Under the pieces are notes generated by a model. That model was not told the origin of the DNA. It did not search any database and saw only the letters and a program-made list of their open reading frames with translations. A program made the position numbers and the translations under genes. From Tenderia sp965602225 (GTDB taxonomy: Bacteria; Pseudomonadota; Gammaproteobacteria; Tenderiales; Tenderiaceae), in NCBI GenBank assembly GCA_965602225.1, contig CBFCYE010000010.1:27508-91507 (forward strand): 64,000 nucleotides of DNA, in the 5' to 3' direction. Below are positions 24,465 through 33,766 of this stretch, in pieces (position 1 is the stretch's first letter; each line of letters starts with the position of its first letter).

Positions 24465-25028
24465 CTAGTGGCGGGTGTCGCTGTCGTGTTTAAAGGGTTG
24501 GCCGGTGTTGCTGGCTGTCTTGATGCGGTTTAGCGCAAGCTGGCTGTCGGTTTCGTTCCACAGTTCAAAGTTGTCGAGCAGGTCAAACTGGTGGTTTTGT
24601 TGGTTAAGTTCGCCAATGGCCTGCAGCACATCCATCATCGGTACAAAGTCCGTCGCCAGTTGGCCATAAAAACCGTGAATCGTGTCATGCAGCTGCTGGT
24701 AAGCGCTGCGACCCATATTGACGAAATAGCCGAGGTTGAGCAGGCGGCGCTTGGCCATAAGAGGAAAAAGACCGGATAACAGCAGACACTTATCGCCAAC
24801 GTCGCGCAGCTGGTCGTGTTGCTGCTGCCCCTGGCTTTGAATGCCGTCGAGAAATTCCAGCGCAATGATGCTGTTGGTCAATTCGGGGCGTTGGGTGAAG
24901 CGCATCAGGGTGAAGACCAGGTAGCTCTCCAAGGTTTCATCGAGTTGGAGCTTGGCATTGTCCTCAGCCTCGCTGACCAGGCTCTGCCACTGGGCGGTTG
25001 TTGTCGGTTCAATAACAATACTGTTCAT
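24465..25028 (-). CDS. conserved hypothetical protein, helical
   Basis: 187 residues, no signal peptide or membrane segment, not recognised with certainty. The sequence is rich in Leu, Gln and Asp and appears all-helical (for example LESYLVFTLMRFTQRPEL, MAKRRLLNLGYFVNMG, SAYQQLHDTIHGFYGQLA). No catalytic motif is visible. It is a single gene between the MITE-like repeat and a divergent outer-membrane protein. The start MNSIVIEPTT has a GGAGC element about 8 bases upstream. A cytosolic role is likely, but nothing more specific can be said. Confidence 0.7.
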   Translation of the reverse strand: MNSIVIEPTTTAQWQSLVSEAEDNAKLQLDETLESYLVFTLMRFTQRPELTNSIIALEFLDGIQSQGQQQHDQLRDVGDKCLLLSGLFPLMAKRRLLNLGYFVNMGRSAYQQLHDTIHGFYGQLATDFVPMMDVLQAIGELNQQNHQFDLLDNFELWNETDSQLALNRIKTASNTGQPFKHDSDTRH

Positions 25029-25163
25029 GACTTTAGCTCCACCGTTTTATGTCGCTTATTAAGGGTATCGGCTATTTGGTTGGGCCCCTTGAGCCAGCCT
25101 TATCCTGAATAGTGTTTGTATGTATGATGAGTAAAATTGAAGACTGGTCGTGTAGAGGTGGTT

Positions 25164-26111
25164 ATGTATAAGTCTGTATTGGGGGTGGTGCTTGGTTGCA
25201 GTGTCTCGACGGTGGTCATGGCGGAAACTGGTATGTCGACAGCGCTACAGCTGGGTTACCGGGTCGACAGTCTTGATTGGAATATTGGCGCTTATTTCGA
25301 AGGCCAATATGTCAATGTTCTATCTGAATTGGAGTGGACCAGCCTCCAAATCCCCCTGGTTAAACTGGATGTTGACGCCTATCTGGATCGTTTTTATCTC
25401 AGGGGAAATCTTTCCTACGGTGAGATAAATAGCGGTGATAATCAGGACTCGGATTACCTTTCCGATAATCGTATTAATGAATTTTCCAGATCCAACAATA
25501 ATGGTGCTGATGGAGAGGTGGCGGATGCCAGTATCGGTTTTGGTTATAAGTTTGATACCTCTGATGCGGGCAGTAAATTCAGTAGTTATTTTATGCCTAT
25601 GTTTGGTTACTCCATTCATACGCAGGATATGAAAATGACCGATGCTGTTCAGACCTTGTCAGTTGCAACGGCAACATTAAGTGCGCTGCCTCTGGGGCCA
25701 TTTCCTGGTTTGAACGCCAGTTATGACGCTGAGTGGCAAGGGGCCTGGGTGGGGCTGATCTTTGGCGAAGCCAATACCGATACCGATCTTGAGATCGAAC
25801 TGAGTTTGATCTACCACGATGTTGATTATCAGGCCGAGGCAGACTGGAATCTAAGGACGGACCTTGCCCACCCCAAGAGTTTTGAGCATTTTTCCGATGG
25901 TCATGGCCTTACCCTGTCTTTTAATGGTCGTTCGCCGTTTGGCCATTCAAAAAAATGGTTCTGGGCCTTTGGTCTTGATTATGGTCGCTGGCAAACTAAG
26001 GTTGGTCTGGATCGCGTCTATCCTTCGGCGGGTGGCGTTTTGACAGCTCAACTCAATGAGGTTAACTGGGAGTCAGCGGCGATTAATTTGGGTCTGGAAT
26101 TAAGGATGTAA
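25164..26111 (+). CDS. outer-membrane beta-barrel protein
   Basis: 315 residues from the ATG at 25164, chosen because AGAGGTGG sits 3-10 bases upstream and it opens a proper Sec signal (MYKSVLGVVLGCSVSTVVMA). The mature part alternates polar and aromatic residues as in transmembrane strands (LQLGYRVDSLDWNIGAYFEG, FYLRGNLSYGEI, SIGFGYKF, WVGLIFG, LTLSFNGRSPFG, WFWAFGLDYGRW, INLGLELRM), about 10-12 strands. It resembles the omptin/Protochlamydia outer-membrane protein group, but no protease residues were confirmed. It is monocistronic; its substrate is unknown. Confidence 0.7.
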   Translation: MYKSVLGVVLGCSVSTVVMAETGMSTALQLGYRVDSLDWNIGAYFEGQYVNVLSELEWTSLQIPLVKLDVDAYLDRFYLRGNLSYGEINSGDNQDSDYLSDNRINEFSRSNNNGADGEVADASIGFGYKFDTSDAGSKFSSYFMPMFGYSIHTQDMKMTDAVQTLSVATATLSALPLGPFPGLNASYDAEWQGAWVGLIFGEANTDTDLEIELSLIYHDVDYQAEADWNLRTDLAHPKSFEHFSDGHGLTLSFNGRSPFGHSKKWFWAFGLDYGRWQTKVGLDRVYPSAGGVLTAQLNEVNWESAAINLGLELRM

Positions 26112-26214
26112 GCAGCTTGGCTGCAATCTCTCGCGGCCAGAGGGTATAATCTCCCCCTTTTTGATTTTTAAGTATTTCGAAGGGGATACCTTGGTTGCCA
26201 GTAATCAAGGCAGT

Positions 26215-27129
26215 ATGACTGCCGATTGTGATCTTTCCACCTTTCAGGGCCTGATTTCGGCGCTGCAGAGTTATTGGGCAGAGCAGGGCTGTGTCGTGAT
26301 GCAGCCATACGATATGGAAGTCGGGGCCGGCACATTTCACACCGCCACCTTTCTGCGTTCCATCGGCCCCGAGCCTTGGCGTGCTGCCTATGTTCAGCCC
26401 TCGCGCCGTCCCACTGATGGTCGTTATGGTGAAAACCCCAATCGCCTGCAACACTATTACCAGTTTCAGGTAGTACTTAAACCCTCACCTCTAGAAATCC
26501 AGGAACTCTATCTCGGTTCGTTGAAGATGCTTGGTTTCGATCCGCTGGTGCATGACATCCGTTTTGTCGAAGACAACTGGGAATCACCTACCCTGGGTGC
26601 CTGGGGTTTGGGTTGGGAAGTCTGGCTCAATGGTATGGAAGTGACTCAGTTCACTTATTTTCAGCAGGTCGGCGGTCTGGAGTGCAAACCGGTGACGGGT
26701 GAGATTACCTACGGCCTTGAACGTCTGGCGATGTACATCCAGGGTGTCGACAGCGTCTATGATCTGGTCTGGGCTCACGGCCCTGATGGCGATGTTACCT
26801 ATGGTGATATCTTTCATCAAAATGAAGTCGAGCAATCGACCTATAACTTTGAACACGCCAACACCGATGCCCTGTTTCAGTGGTTCGATGCCTGTGAGGC
26901 GGAGAGCAATAAATTGATTGAGGCCGGCCTGGCGTTGCCCGCCTATGAGCAGATGGTCAAAGCATCACATACCTTTAACCTGCTTGATGCCCGTCACGCT
27001 ATTTCAGTGACCGAACGAGCCCGCTTTATCGGTCGGATTCGCGCCCTGTCGCGCGCCGTCGCCGAGATCTATTACGTGCGTCGTGAAGAGTTGGGCTTTC
27101 CCATGTTGAAACAAGGGGAGAAAGCCTGA
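26215..27129 (+). CDS. glyQ: glycyl-tRNA synthetase alpha subunit
   Basis: 304 residues (E. coli 303). The alpha subunit of the heterotetrameric bacterial glycyl-tRNA synthetase carries the class II catalytic core. Visible: FQGLISALQSYWAEQGC, AAYVQPSRRPTDGRYGENPN (motif 2 region), GWEVWLNGMEVTQFTYFQQ and GEITYGLERLAMYIQGVDSVYDL. The ATG at 26215 with AAGG nearby gives the family length. A TTG at 26191, behind a stronger AAGGGG, would add eight residues and cannot be excluded. Overlaps glyS by one base. Confidence 0.96.
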   Translation: MTADCDLSTFQGLISALQSYWAEQGCVVMQPYDMEVGAGTFHTATFLRSIGPEPWRAAYVQPSRRPTDGRYGENPNRLQHYYQFQVVLKPSPLEIQELYLGSLKMLGFDPLVHDIRFVEDNWESPTLGAWGLGWEVWLNGMEVTQFTYFQQVGGLECKPVTGEITYGLERLAMYIQGVDSVYDLVWAHGPDGDVTYGDIFHQNEVEQSTYNFEHANTDALFQWFDACEAESNKLIEAGLALPAYEQMVKASHTFNLLDARHAISVTERARFIGRIRALSRAVAEIYYVRREELGFPMLKQGEKA

Positions 27130-29225
27130 TGAATAGACGTGATTTTCTGGTTGAACTGGGCACCGAAGAACTGCCCCCCAAGGCCTTGTCAAAACTGTCC
27201 GCTGCCTTTACCAAAGGTATTGTCGAAGCCTTGAAGGCGGCTGGCCTGAGTCACTCGGCCGTGCACAGCTATGCCTCACCACGCCGTCTGGCCTTAGTGG
27301 TTGAAGCCTTGCAAGAGGCACAAGCCGATACTCAAATTGAACGCCGCGGCCCAGCGGTGCAGGCCGCTTATGATAATGATGGTCTGCCCACCAAAGCGTT
27401 ACAGGGCTTTGCCCGTTCATGTGGGATTGAGGTAGAGGCGCTCGAAACTCTGGAAACAGCCAAAGGTAGCTGGCTGGTGTATCGCGCCGAAGAAAAGGGC
27501 AAGCCAGCGCAGGAGTTGATTCCTGCCATCGTCCAGCAGTCGCTGGATAAACTACCTATTCCTAAACGGATGCGTTGGGGTGATCTGACAGCTGAATTCG
27601 TCCGTCCGGTGCATTGGTTGGTATTGCTGTTTGGTGACGAGATCATCGACGCAGAAATATTGGCAGTGCAGTCAGGTCGTGAAACCCGCGGTCACCGTTT
27701 TCATCATCCCGAAAAGATCATCATCAACCAGCCGTCCGAGTATGCGCCGTTGCTGGAGACCGAAGGTCGTGTCGTCGCCAGTTTTAATGATCGACGTGAA
27801 GCCGTGCGTGGTCAGGTGCAAGAGGCAGCAATCAAACTGGCTGGCAAGGCAGTCATTGATGAGGCTCTGTTGGATGAAGTCACCGGCATGGTCGAATGGC
27901 CAGTAGCGGTCGCCGGTTCGTTTGAGCAGCGTTTTCTTGATGTGCCAGCCGAGGCGCTGATCTCGGCCATGAAGGGTCATCAGAAATATTTTCATGTGGT
28001 CGATGGCAATGGCAAGTTGATGCCTAACTTCATCACCGTCAGCAATATCGACAGCAAGGATATCAGCGCCGTGTCTGCTGGTAACGAACGGGTGATTCGT
28101 CCGCGCCTGTCTGATGCCGAATTTTTCTGGAATCAGGATCGCAAACAGACGCTGTTTGAACGCCGCAAGTCACTTGATAGTGTGGTGTTCCAGAAAGAGT
28201 TGGGCACCGTGTTTGATAAGTCTGAACGCATTGCTGAGCTGGCTGGTTTTATCACCGAACAACTCGGGGCTAATAAGGCCGATGGCGTTCGCGCCGGTCA
28301 GTTGGCCAAATGTGATCTGATGTCTGAAATGGTCGGTGAGTTCCCTGAACTGCAAGGCATCATGGGTTCTTACTATGCCAACAATGATGGTGAATCAGCG
28401 GCTGTGGCCGCGGCTATGGATCAACAGTACATGCCGCGTTTTGCCGGTGACGAACTGCCGCAAGCAGCTGTCGGTCAGGCAGTGGCGATTGCCGACAAGA
28501 TCGACACCATGGTCGGTATCTTTGATATTGGTCAGCCACCGACAGGCTCGAAAGATCCGTTTGCCTTGCGTCGTGCCGCGCTGGGTATCGTCCGTATCAT
28601 CATTGAGAAAGAGCTGGACCTCGATCTTAAAACTGTTCTCGATCATGCCGGTAGTTGTTATCAAAATTCTGGTTCTAAACAGCGAGAGCTGCAGCTAGAG
28701 ACGCTGGAAAAAGTATTCAGCTTTATGATGGAGCGTCTGCGTGTTTATTACACCGATGCCGGTATCTCGGTTGATGTGTTTGAGGCAGTCTCTGTGGTGC
28801 GGCCAACACGCCCTTATGATTTCGATCAGCGCGTCCGTGCGGTGAATGCCTTCCGCCAACTGGCTGGGGCTGATGCACTGGCTGCAGCCAACAAACGTGC
28901 GGCCAATATTCTGCGTCAGGCGATTGAGGGTGGTATTGCGATTGCCGCGACAGTGGATGCGTCGCTATTGCAGGAAGCCGCAGAAAAGGCCCTGGCCGAA
29001 CGTATCGCTTCAGTTAGCGAAGCGGTTAAGCCTGCCTTGGCAAAACTCGATTACACCAGCGCCCTGCAACAAATGGCGGTGCTCGGTGAAACAGTCGATG
29101 CCTTCTTTGATCAGGTGATGGTGATGGCCGAAGATGAACAGATCAAACTCAATCGTCTGGCCTTGCTCAACAGCATGCATCACCTGTTTTTACAGGTTGC
29201 CGATGTATCGCAGTTGCAGGGCTAA
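27129..29225 (+). CDS. glyS: glycyl-tRNA synthetase beta subunit
   Basis: 698 residues (E. coli 689). The beta subunit contributes tRNA recognition to the alpha2beta2 enzyme. It begins MNRRDFLVELGTEELPPKAL, the family's conserved opening, followed by RRGPAVQAAYD, the HD-like region around EFPELQGIMGSYYA, and IADKIDTMVGIFDIG. The C-terminal helical domain resembles the anticodon-binding part (FDQRVRAVNAFRQLAGADAL). Its ATG shares a base with the glyQ stop (TGATG), coupling their translation so the subunits stay balanced. gmhB follows immediately. Confidence 0.97.
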   Translation: MNRRDFLVELGTEELPPKALSKLSAAFTKGIVEALKAAGLSHSAVHSYASPRRLALVVEALQEAQADTQIERRGPAVQAAYDNDGLPTKALQGFARSCGIEVEALETLETAKGSWLVYRAEEKGKPAQELIPAIVQQSLDKLPIPKRMRWGDLTAEFVRPVHWLVLLFGDEIIDAEILAVQSGRETRGHRFHHPEKIIINQPSEYAPLLETEGRVVASFNDRREAVRGQVQEAAIKLAGKAVIDEALLDEVTGMVEWPVAVAGSFEQRFLDVPAEALISAMKGHQKYFHVVDGNGKLMPNFITVSNIDSKDISAVSAGNERVIRPRLSDAEFFWNQDRKQTLFERRKSLDSVVFQKELGTVFDKSERIAELAGFITEQLGANKADGVRAGQLAKCDLMSEMVGEFPELQGIMGSYYANNDGESAAVAAAMDQQYMPRFAGDELPQAAVGQAVAIADKIDTMVGIFDIGQPPTGSKDPFALRRAALGIVRIIIEKELDLDLKTVLDHAGSCYQNSGSKQRELQLETLEKVFSFMMERLRVYYTDAGISVDVFEAVSVVRPTRPYDFDQRVRAVNAFRQLAGADALAAANKRAANILRQAIEGGIAIAATVDASLLQEAAEKALAERIASVSEAVKPALAKLDYTSALQQMAVLGETVDAFFDQVMVMAEDEQIKLNRLALLNSMHHLFLQVADVSQLQG

Positions 29226-29771
29226 ATGATGAAGCTGATTATTCTCGACCGCGATGGTGTTATCAATCAAGACTCTGATGACTACGTTAAGTCAGTAGAC
29301 GAATGGCAGCCGATTCCCGGCAGCATTGAGGCCATCGCCAAACTGTCGATGAATGACTACCACATTGTGGTTGCCACAAATCAGTCGGGTATTGCCCGTG
29401 GTTATTTTGATCTTGATGCTTTAAATCAAATGCACGACAAAATGCACAAGCTGGTCAGCGATGCCGGTGGTGCAATTGATGCGGTGTTGTATTGTCCGCA
29501 TGGCCCGGATGAAGGCTGTGATTGCCGCAAACCAAAAGCTGGCATGTATAAGGATGTTGCCGAACGCCTGCGTATTGATCTGAAGGGTGTGCCGGTGGTG
29601 GGTGATTCCTTGCGCGATCTACAGGCGGCCGATGCAGTCGGGGCGCGACCGTTGCTGGTGCGCACCGGTAAAGGCGAACGCACCATTGCCAAGTTGGGTG
29701 ATGATCTCGCCTATCCGGTTTATGACGATCTGGCCGCAGTGGTTGATATGCTGTTGCAGGAAGAAGGTTAA
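29226..29771 (+). CDS. gmhB: D,D-heptose 1,7-bisphosphate phosphatase
   Basis: 181 residues, HAD superfamily. GmhB removes the 7-phosphate from D-glycero-beta-D-manno-heptose 1,7-bisphosphate, a step in making ADP-heptose for the LPS inner core. Motif I is LDRDGVINQDSDDY, motif II VVATNQSGIARGYF, the zinc-binding CPHGPDEGCDCRKPKAGM loop is complete, and motifs III/IV are seen in VPVVGDSLRDLQAADAVG. ATG at 29226 directly after the glyS stop; a second ATG follows at 29229. The glyQ-glyS-gmhB-plsC order is the one found in pseudomonads. Confidence 0.95.
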   Translation: MMKLIILDRDGVINQDSDDYVKSVDEWQPIPGSIEAIAKLSMNDYHIVVATNQSGIARGYFDLDALNQMHDKMHKLVSDAGGAIDAVLYCPHGPDEGCDCRKPKAGMYKDVAERLRIDLKGVPVVGDSLRDLQAADAVGARPLLVRTGKGERTIAKLGDDLAYPVYDDLAAVVDMLLQEEG

Positions 29772-29776
29772 GTTTT

Positions 29777-30514
29777 ATGCAGTATTTTCGTTCGGCAATC
29801 TATTTTGTCAGCATGGTCTTGACCGCAGTAGTGTTTGCATCGCTGGCACTGTTGACCTTTCCGCTTTCATTCGAGACGCGTTATCGCTTTATCTCGCAAT
29901 TTGCGCGCTTCAATATCTGGTGGCTTAAGCTGACCTGTGGTCTGAGCTATGAAATTGAAGGCCTGGAAAATCTGCCGAAAGAATCGGCGATTGTATTTGC
30001 CAAACACGCCTCCACCTGGGAGACCTATGCGATGCAGTGTTTTCTGCCGCCGCAGACCTGGGTGTTAAAGCGCGAACTGTTGCGGGTGCCGTTTTTCGGC
30101 TGGGGTTTGGCGCTGTTAAAACCGGTGGCCATTGATCGGGCGGCGGGGCGCAAGGCGCTGAAACAACTGGTTGAGCTGGGCAAGATTTGTCTTGATGAAG
30201 GCCGTTGGTTGATTGTCTTTCCTGAAGGCACACGCATGGCACCAGGCACGATGCGCAAGTTTGGTTTTGGCGGCGCGATGTTGGCCGAGAAGAGCGGTCA
30301 TCCGGTAGTGCCGATTGCGCATAACGCCGGTTACTTTTGGCCGCGGCACGGTTTTCTCAAAAAGCCCGGAGTGATCAAGGTCAAGATCGGCCCAGTGATT
30401 GATAGCAAACTGCACAAGGCATCTGAGATTAATCAAATGGCCGAAGCGTGGATCACTCAGGCCATGACCGAGATCACTGGTCAGCCTGAAGAGATCGTCG
30501 AACGTAAGAAATAA
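29777..30514 (+). CDS. 1-acyl-glycerol-3-phosphate acyltransferase family (PlsC-like)
   Basis: 245 residues with one N-terminal membrane anchor (about 7-27). Members transfer an acyl group to lysophosphatidate. Block I is KHASTWET, where Glu replaces the Asp of the common HX4D box; this HX4E variant is usual in the proteobacterial subgroup next to gmhB. Block III is VFPEGTRMAPG. Block II reads RELLRVPFFGWGLAL. It follows gmhB by 5 bp, in the same operon as glycyl-tRNA synthetase. Because the genome may encode several paralogues, the symbol plsC is not assigned. Confidence 0.88.
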   Translation: MQYFRSAIYFVSMVLTAVVFASLALLTFPLSFETRYRFISQFARFNIWWLKLTCGLSYEIEGLENLPKESAIVFAKHASTWETYAMQCFLPPQTWVLKRELLRVPFFGWGLALLKPVAIDRAAGRKALKQLVELGKICLDEGRWLIVFPEGTRMAPGTMRKFGFGGAMLAEKSGHPVVPIAHNAGYFWPRHGFLKKPGVIKVKIGPVIDSKLHKASEINQMAEAWITQAMTEITGQPEEIVERKK

Positions 30515-30596
30515 TCCCCCACAAAATGTCCGTAGTTCGCAGCTGAACTATCTTGTTATGCTGTTGCCCCATTGATACTCATCATGAAAGGCCAGC

Positions 30597-31418
30597 GTGG
30601 ACGCATTACTTAACAATCCTCTTTTTCAATCTGCACTACTGCCATTTGTCGTTAGCCTGGTAGTGGCGGTTATTCTGCGGCCGCATGGTTGGGTTTGGGC
30701 CGGGCTATCTGCTGTGGCTGGATTTGCCGCCAGTGTTTATCTAATAACCGATTTCAGGTTTTTTCCCTTAAGCAGTCACCGCAAAATTTTGTTGCTGGGT
30801 GGCGGTGCCGTGGTGCTGGGCATGTTGTTAGATATGCTGCCCTGGCGGCGCATCACACCGGGGCTGTTGTTTGTCGCCGCAGTGGCGGCGACCTTGTGGG
30901 TGATCTGGCCGCGCTTTCGTGCCTTTGATGGCTGGCAGTTGTGGGCCTTGGTCATTGCCGGGCCGGCCTATGTTGCCTGGCTGGTGGTGGCCTCTGAGGG
31001 GCTGCGGCAGAAAGCATTGCAGGCCGATAGCCTGGTCTTCGCTCTGGGCCTGGGCACGGGTTTATCTGCGCTGCTGGGTGCAACGGCCCTGTATGGTCAG
31101 CTGGGTTCAGCCATCGCCGCCGCAGTGGGTGCGCGTTTATTAATGCAGCTGTTTGGCAAACCCGTTGTGGCCGGTTCGATCATGCTGCTGCCCTTGGTTG
31201 TTGTCCTGGCCTTGCTGGGTTTGGGGGCGGTGGTCTACGCTAAATTACCGTGGTATAGCCTGTTGCTGTTGGCCCTGGTGCCGGTCATGGCGCGTGTGCC
31301 ATTGCCGGCCAATATGCCACGACTGCTACACATAGTTTTATCGGTTTTGATTACGCTGGTGCCTGCCGCATTGGCGGTGTTTTTAACCTGGCGAGAAGTT
31401 GGTGCACCACCGCTATAA
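30597..31418 (+). CDS. polytopic membrane protein of unknown function
   Basis: 273 residues starting at a GTG with AAAGG six bases ahead. It is almost entirely hydrophobic, with about eight predicted transmembrane helices (for example FQSALLPFVVSLVVAVIL, ILLLGGGAVVLGMLLDML, LLFVAAVAATLWVIW, IMLLPLVVVLALLGLGAVVY, SLLLLALVPVMARVPL). No charged transport or catalytic motif could be identified. It stands alone between the plsC-like gene and yceI on the same strand. A transport or envelope role is only a guess. Confidence 0.75.
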   Translation: MDALLNNPLFQSALLPFVVSLVVAVILRPHGWVWAGLSAVAGFAASVYLITDFRFFPLSSHRKILLLGGGAVVLGMLLDMLPWRRITPGLLFVAAVAATLWVIWPRFRAFDGWQLWALVIAGPAYVAWLVVASEGLRQKALQADSLVFALGLGTGLSALLGATALYGQLGSAIAAAVGARLLMQLFGKPVVAGSIMLLPLVVVLALLGLGAVVYAKLPWYSLLLLALVPVMARVPLPANMPRLLHIVLSVLITLVPAALAVFLTWREVGAPPL

Positions 31419-31463
31419 AGAGTTTATTGAAGGTCTTTTTATTAACTAACAGGGGAGTATGTT

Positions 31464-32027
31464 ATGCGTAAAGTTTGTTTAGCCGTTGCCATGATGGCAT
31501 CAATGTCAGCCCAGGCTGCCGAGAGTTACACCATCGATCCATTTCACACCTATCCTAATTTTGAAATCAACCATCTTGGTTTTTCTACCATGCATGGTCG
31601 TTTTGATAAGACCTCTGGCAATCTGACAATCGACTGGAAAAAGAACACCGGCTCGGTGGATATCGTTATCGATGCAGCCTCGGTCAGTACCGGCATGAAA
31701 AAACGTGATGATCATTTGATGTCACCAGACTTTTTGAATGCCGCCGAGTTTCCTGAGATCACTTACAAATCTACCAAGGTCACTATCAATAAAGATAAAA
31801 CCGCCATGGTCGAAGGCAATCTAACGATTATGGGTGTCAGCAAGCCGGTCACGCTTGATGTGGCAAGCATCAACTGCGGTGATCACCCAATGAAAAAAGG
31901 GGCCTACATCTGTGGCTTTGATGCCAAAGGTAAGTTCAAACGTTCAGATTTTGGTGTGACCTATGGTCTGCCTGCGGTAGGCGATGAAATGAAACTGCAT
32001 ATTGAAGTAGAAGCAGCGCGTAACTAA
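31464..32027 (+). CDS. YceI-family periplasmic protein
   Basis: 187 residues with a Sec signal (MRKVCLAVAMMASMSAQA, cleavage before AESYTID). YceI proteins form a lipocalin-like barrel binding long isoprenoid chains, in the periplasm. Typical blocks are YTIDPFHTYPNFEINHLGFS, GRFDKTSGNLTIDW, SVDIVIDAASVSTG, KRDDHLMSPDFLNAAEFPEITYKS in pieces, and GNLTIMGVSKPVTLDV. GGGGAG stands about 8 bases before the ATG. It is followed by a good terminator, so it ends its transcript. Ligand not determinable. Confidence 0.93.
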   Translation: MRKVCLAVAMMASMSAQAAESYTIDPFHTYPNFEINHLGFSTMHGRFDKTSGNLTIDWKKNTGSVDIVIDAASVSTGMKKRDDHLMSPDFLNAAEFPEITYKSTKVTINKDKTAMVEGNLTIMGVSKPVTLDVASINCGDHPMKKGAYICGFDAKGKFKRSDFGVTYGLPAVGDEMKLHIEVEAARN

Positions 32028-32040
32028 GCTGGTTTGAATA

Positions 32041-32074
32041 AACGGCGGCGCTAGAAATAGCGTCGCCGTTTTTT
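32041..32074 (+). terminator. rho-independent terminator of yceI
   Basis: AACGGCG-G-CGCTA pairs with TAGCG-T-CGCCGTT around a GAAA loop, followed by TTTTTT, 14 bases after the yceI stop. The stem has one internal G-T opposition. Confidence 0.92.
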
Positions 32075-32089
32075 ATTGTTAGAAAACTA

Positions 32090-32521
32090 TCAGCGTGCCG
32101 GGTTTTTAAAGTCCAGTATTTCCTGGGTGGCATAGGTGCGCTGACAATCAGCAGCGGATTTTTTTACCAGGGCTTTTTTCAAAGCGCCATCGGCGGCCAG
32201 CCACTCTTCTCTTAGCGCGTCACTAATTCTTTCCTGCTTGATGGCATCAGACAACAGTTGGCGCCTGACCTCGAACAACTCCTCAGTGATGACCATATGC
32301 TGGTGGGCCATTTTGGGGGTTTTGCCGGCATAGCGGTTGGGGCCACCGATTAGATAGCTCATAAAGTCAGTCTGCTGCTCTTCCAGTACCCGCTGGGGTT
32401 TGTCGGTGAAATATTTGCTCAGCCAGGGGTGGGCGTAGGCCAAGTCATAAAAGGTCTTATGAACACGTTCCAGTGTTTGCTTGCCGCCCAAGCGATCATA
32501 GAGTGATTTATCGATAGACAT
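32090..32521 (-). CDS. truncated haemoglobin-like protein
   Basis: 143 residues of the bacterial truncated-globin fold (2-on-2 helices). Landmarks: YDRLGGKQTLERVHKTFYDLAYAHPWLSKYF in successive blocks, the B10-like Phe/Tyr region, and the proximal-histidine segment MAHQHMVITEELFEVRRQLL. Such proteins bind oxygen or nitric oxide in the cytosol and are linked to NO or peroxide stress. AGGT lies six bases before the ATG at 32521. It is convergent with yceI across the terminator. No sensory or reductase partner is adjacent. Confidence 0.85.
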   Translation of the reverse strand: MSIDKSLYDRLGGKQTLERVHKTFYDLAYAHPWLSKYFTDKPQRVLEEQQTDFMSYLIGGPNRYAGKTPKMAHQHMVITEELFEVRRQLLSDAIKQERISDALREEWLAADGALKKALVKKSAADCQRTYATQEILDFKNPAR

Positions 32522-32757
32522 ACTGTTACCTGCGAGTGCTTGTGGGTCATAAAGATATATATTATTGCTATGTTATGTAACGACAGTTAGGAGCAAAATC
32601 TTAGCCTGGCGACATAAAACGCTGCGGCACGGTTTCAAAATCTGACCTGTTTTATTTGCTGTGCTAGTCTTAAAAACAGTGGTAATACCGGTGCCAGCAA
32701 TCATCTACCTCATTGCAAAGGTCACTGGCGGTTATATCCAGCAAAGGGAGTTTGTAT

Positions 32758-33348
32758 ATGGGTACCTATGATTACGCCATTCTCGGCGCCATCCTGTGTG
32801 GAATCATTATGGTCTTTGGCGGGATTGTCCTGTTATACAAAGGCGCGATCAGGCTTGAGGTGGCCTCCAAAGACCCCGCCCTGACCGTTGAGATGTTTCA
32901 AAAGGAGCTCAAGTTTTCCACCCGCAACCCGGCGCTGGGCTTATTCATGATAGGGCTCTGTTTTGTGGTGCTATCGATTTATTTTGGTCAAGACATGGCC
33001 GCAACAGCAATCGAAGTGCGCGGCAGAACCGAGGGCATAGATGAACAGGTGACCATTAGGTTGCAGTCCCAGTGGCCGATCGAGGCGCACGAGGGGCAAG
33101 TGCATCAGGTGGTGCGGCCGCAGCTGGACGTGCTCTGGGTGGTGGTCAGTGCGCCGGGTTACACACCACATTATGAATCTTTTGCCCGCAATCAGCTGAA
33201 GCGTGGTGTTGATTTTGGTAGCGTTACCCTGGCCCGGGCTGCGCCTAAGATAGAACCCAATGCCGCGCGAATCGCCGAACTGCCAACAGGGGTGGAGGCG
33301 CCGCCCCTGAGTGAAGGTGGTAGTTTTGGTAGCGGAGGTCCGTTATGA
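32758..33348 (+). CDS. two-helix membrane protein of unknown function
   Basis: 196 residues from the ATG at 32758 (GGGAG seven bases upstream; an in-frame upstream start lacks one). Two transmembrane helices lie at about 8-28 (ILGAILCGIIMVFGGIVLLY) and 60-78 (LGLFMIGLCFVVLSIYFG), followed by an exported-looking C-terminal half with a beta-rich segment (EQVTIRLQSQWPIEAHEGQV) and a Gly/Ser/Pro tail. Not recognised. It overlaps the next gene by 4 bp; both have beta-sandwich-like parts, so a joint envelope function is inferred. Confidence 0.72.
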   Translation: MGTYDYAILGAILCGIIMVFGGIVLLYKGAIRLEVASKDPALTVEMFQKELKFSTRNPALGLFMIGLCFVVLSIYFGQDMAATAIEVRGRTEGIDEQVTIRLQSQWPIEAHEGQVHQVVRPQLDVLWVVVSAPGYTPHYESFARNQLKRGVDFGSVTLARAAPKIEPNAARIAELPTGVEAPPLSEGGSFGSGGPL

Positions 33349-33665
33349 AACAGCGACTGAAACTCTCGCTTATGGCAATACTCTTGCTACTGGCACAAAC
33401 TGCCTGGGCTCAGGGTGTCAGTGTCTATGGCGCTGTCACCAATGCCTACAGCCAGCCTGTCCCCGGTGTTGTTGTCTCTTTGTTTCATCCAGTATACGGG
33501 CGCAGTTCACCGGCCTACACGGACGGCTGGGGCCGTTATGCCATTCATGCTGTACCGCCAGATCAGGCGCCTTATTATATTGAAGTATATTGGGGCAACC
33601 AGCTGATCTACCGTGATCCAATTCAGGTCTTTGGCCCGCTGGAGTGGCACATCATGCTCAATTGA
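33345..33665 (+). CDS. secreted carboxypeptidase-regulatory-like (Ig-like) protein
   Basis: 106 residues with a Sec signal (MAILLLLAQTAWA, cleavage before QGVSVYG). The mature part is a single beta-sandwich of the CarboxypepD_reg kind: VSVYGAVTNAYSQPVPGVVVSL, AYTDGWGRYAIHAVPP, YYIEVYWGNQLIYRDPIQV. This domain often acts as a stand-alone periplasmic or surface adhesion or stabilising module. ATG at 33345 lies in the stop of the upstream membrane-protein gene, indicating coupled translation. A shared terminator follows at 33767. Confidence 0.75.
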   Translation: MKQRLKLSLMAILLLLAQTAWAQGVSVYGAVTNAYSQPVPGVVVSLFHPVYGRSSPAYTDGWGRYAIHAVPPDQAPYYIEVYWGNQLIYRDPIQVFGPLEWHIMLN

Positions 33666-33766
33666 GGCGCCCTGGGTTTGATGTGATCTATTTGTGGCGG
33701 CGGTAGATAATGAATTGAAATGCTGAGATTGAAGTGCGCTGTAAATAGTTTTACAAGTGCCGGAAA

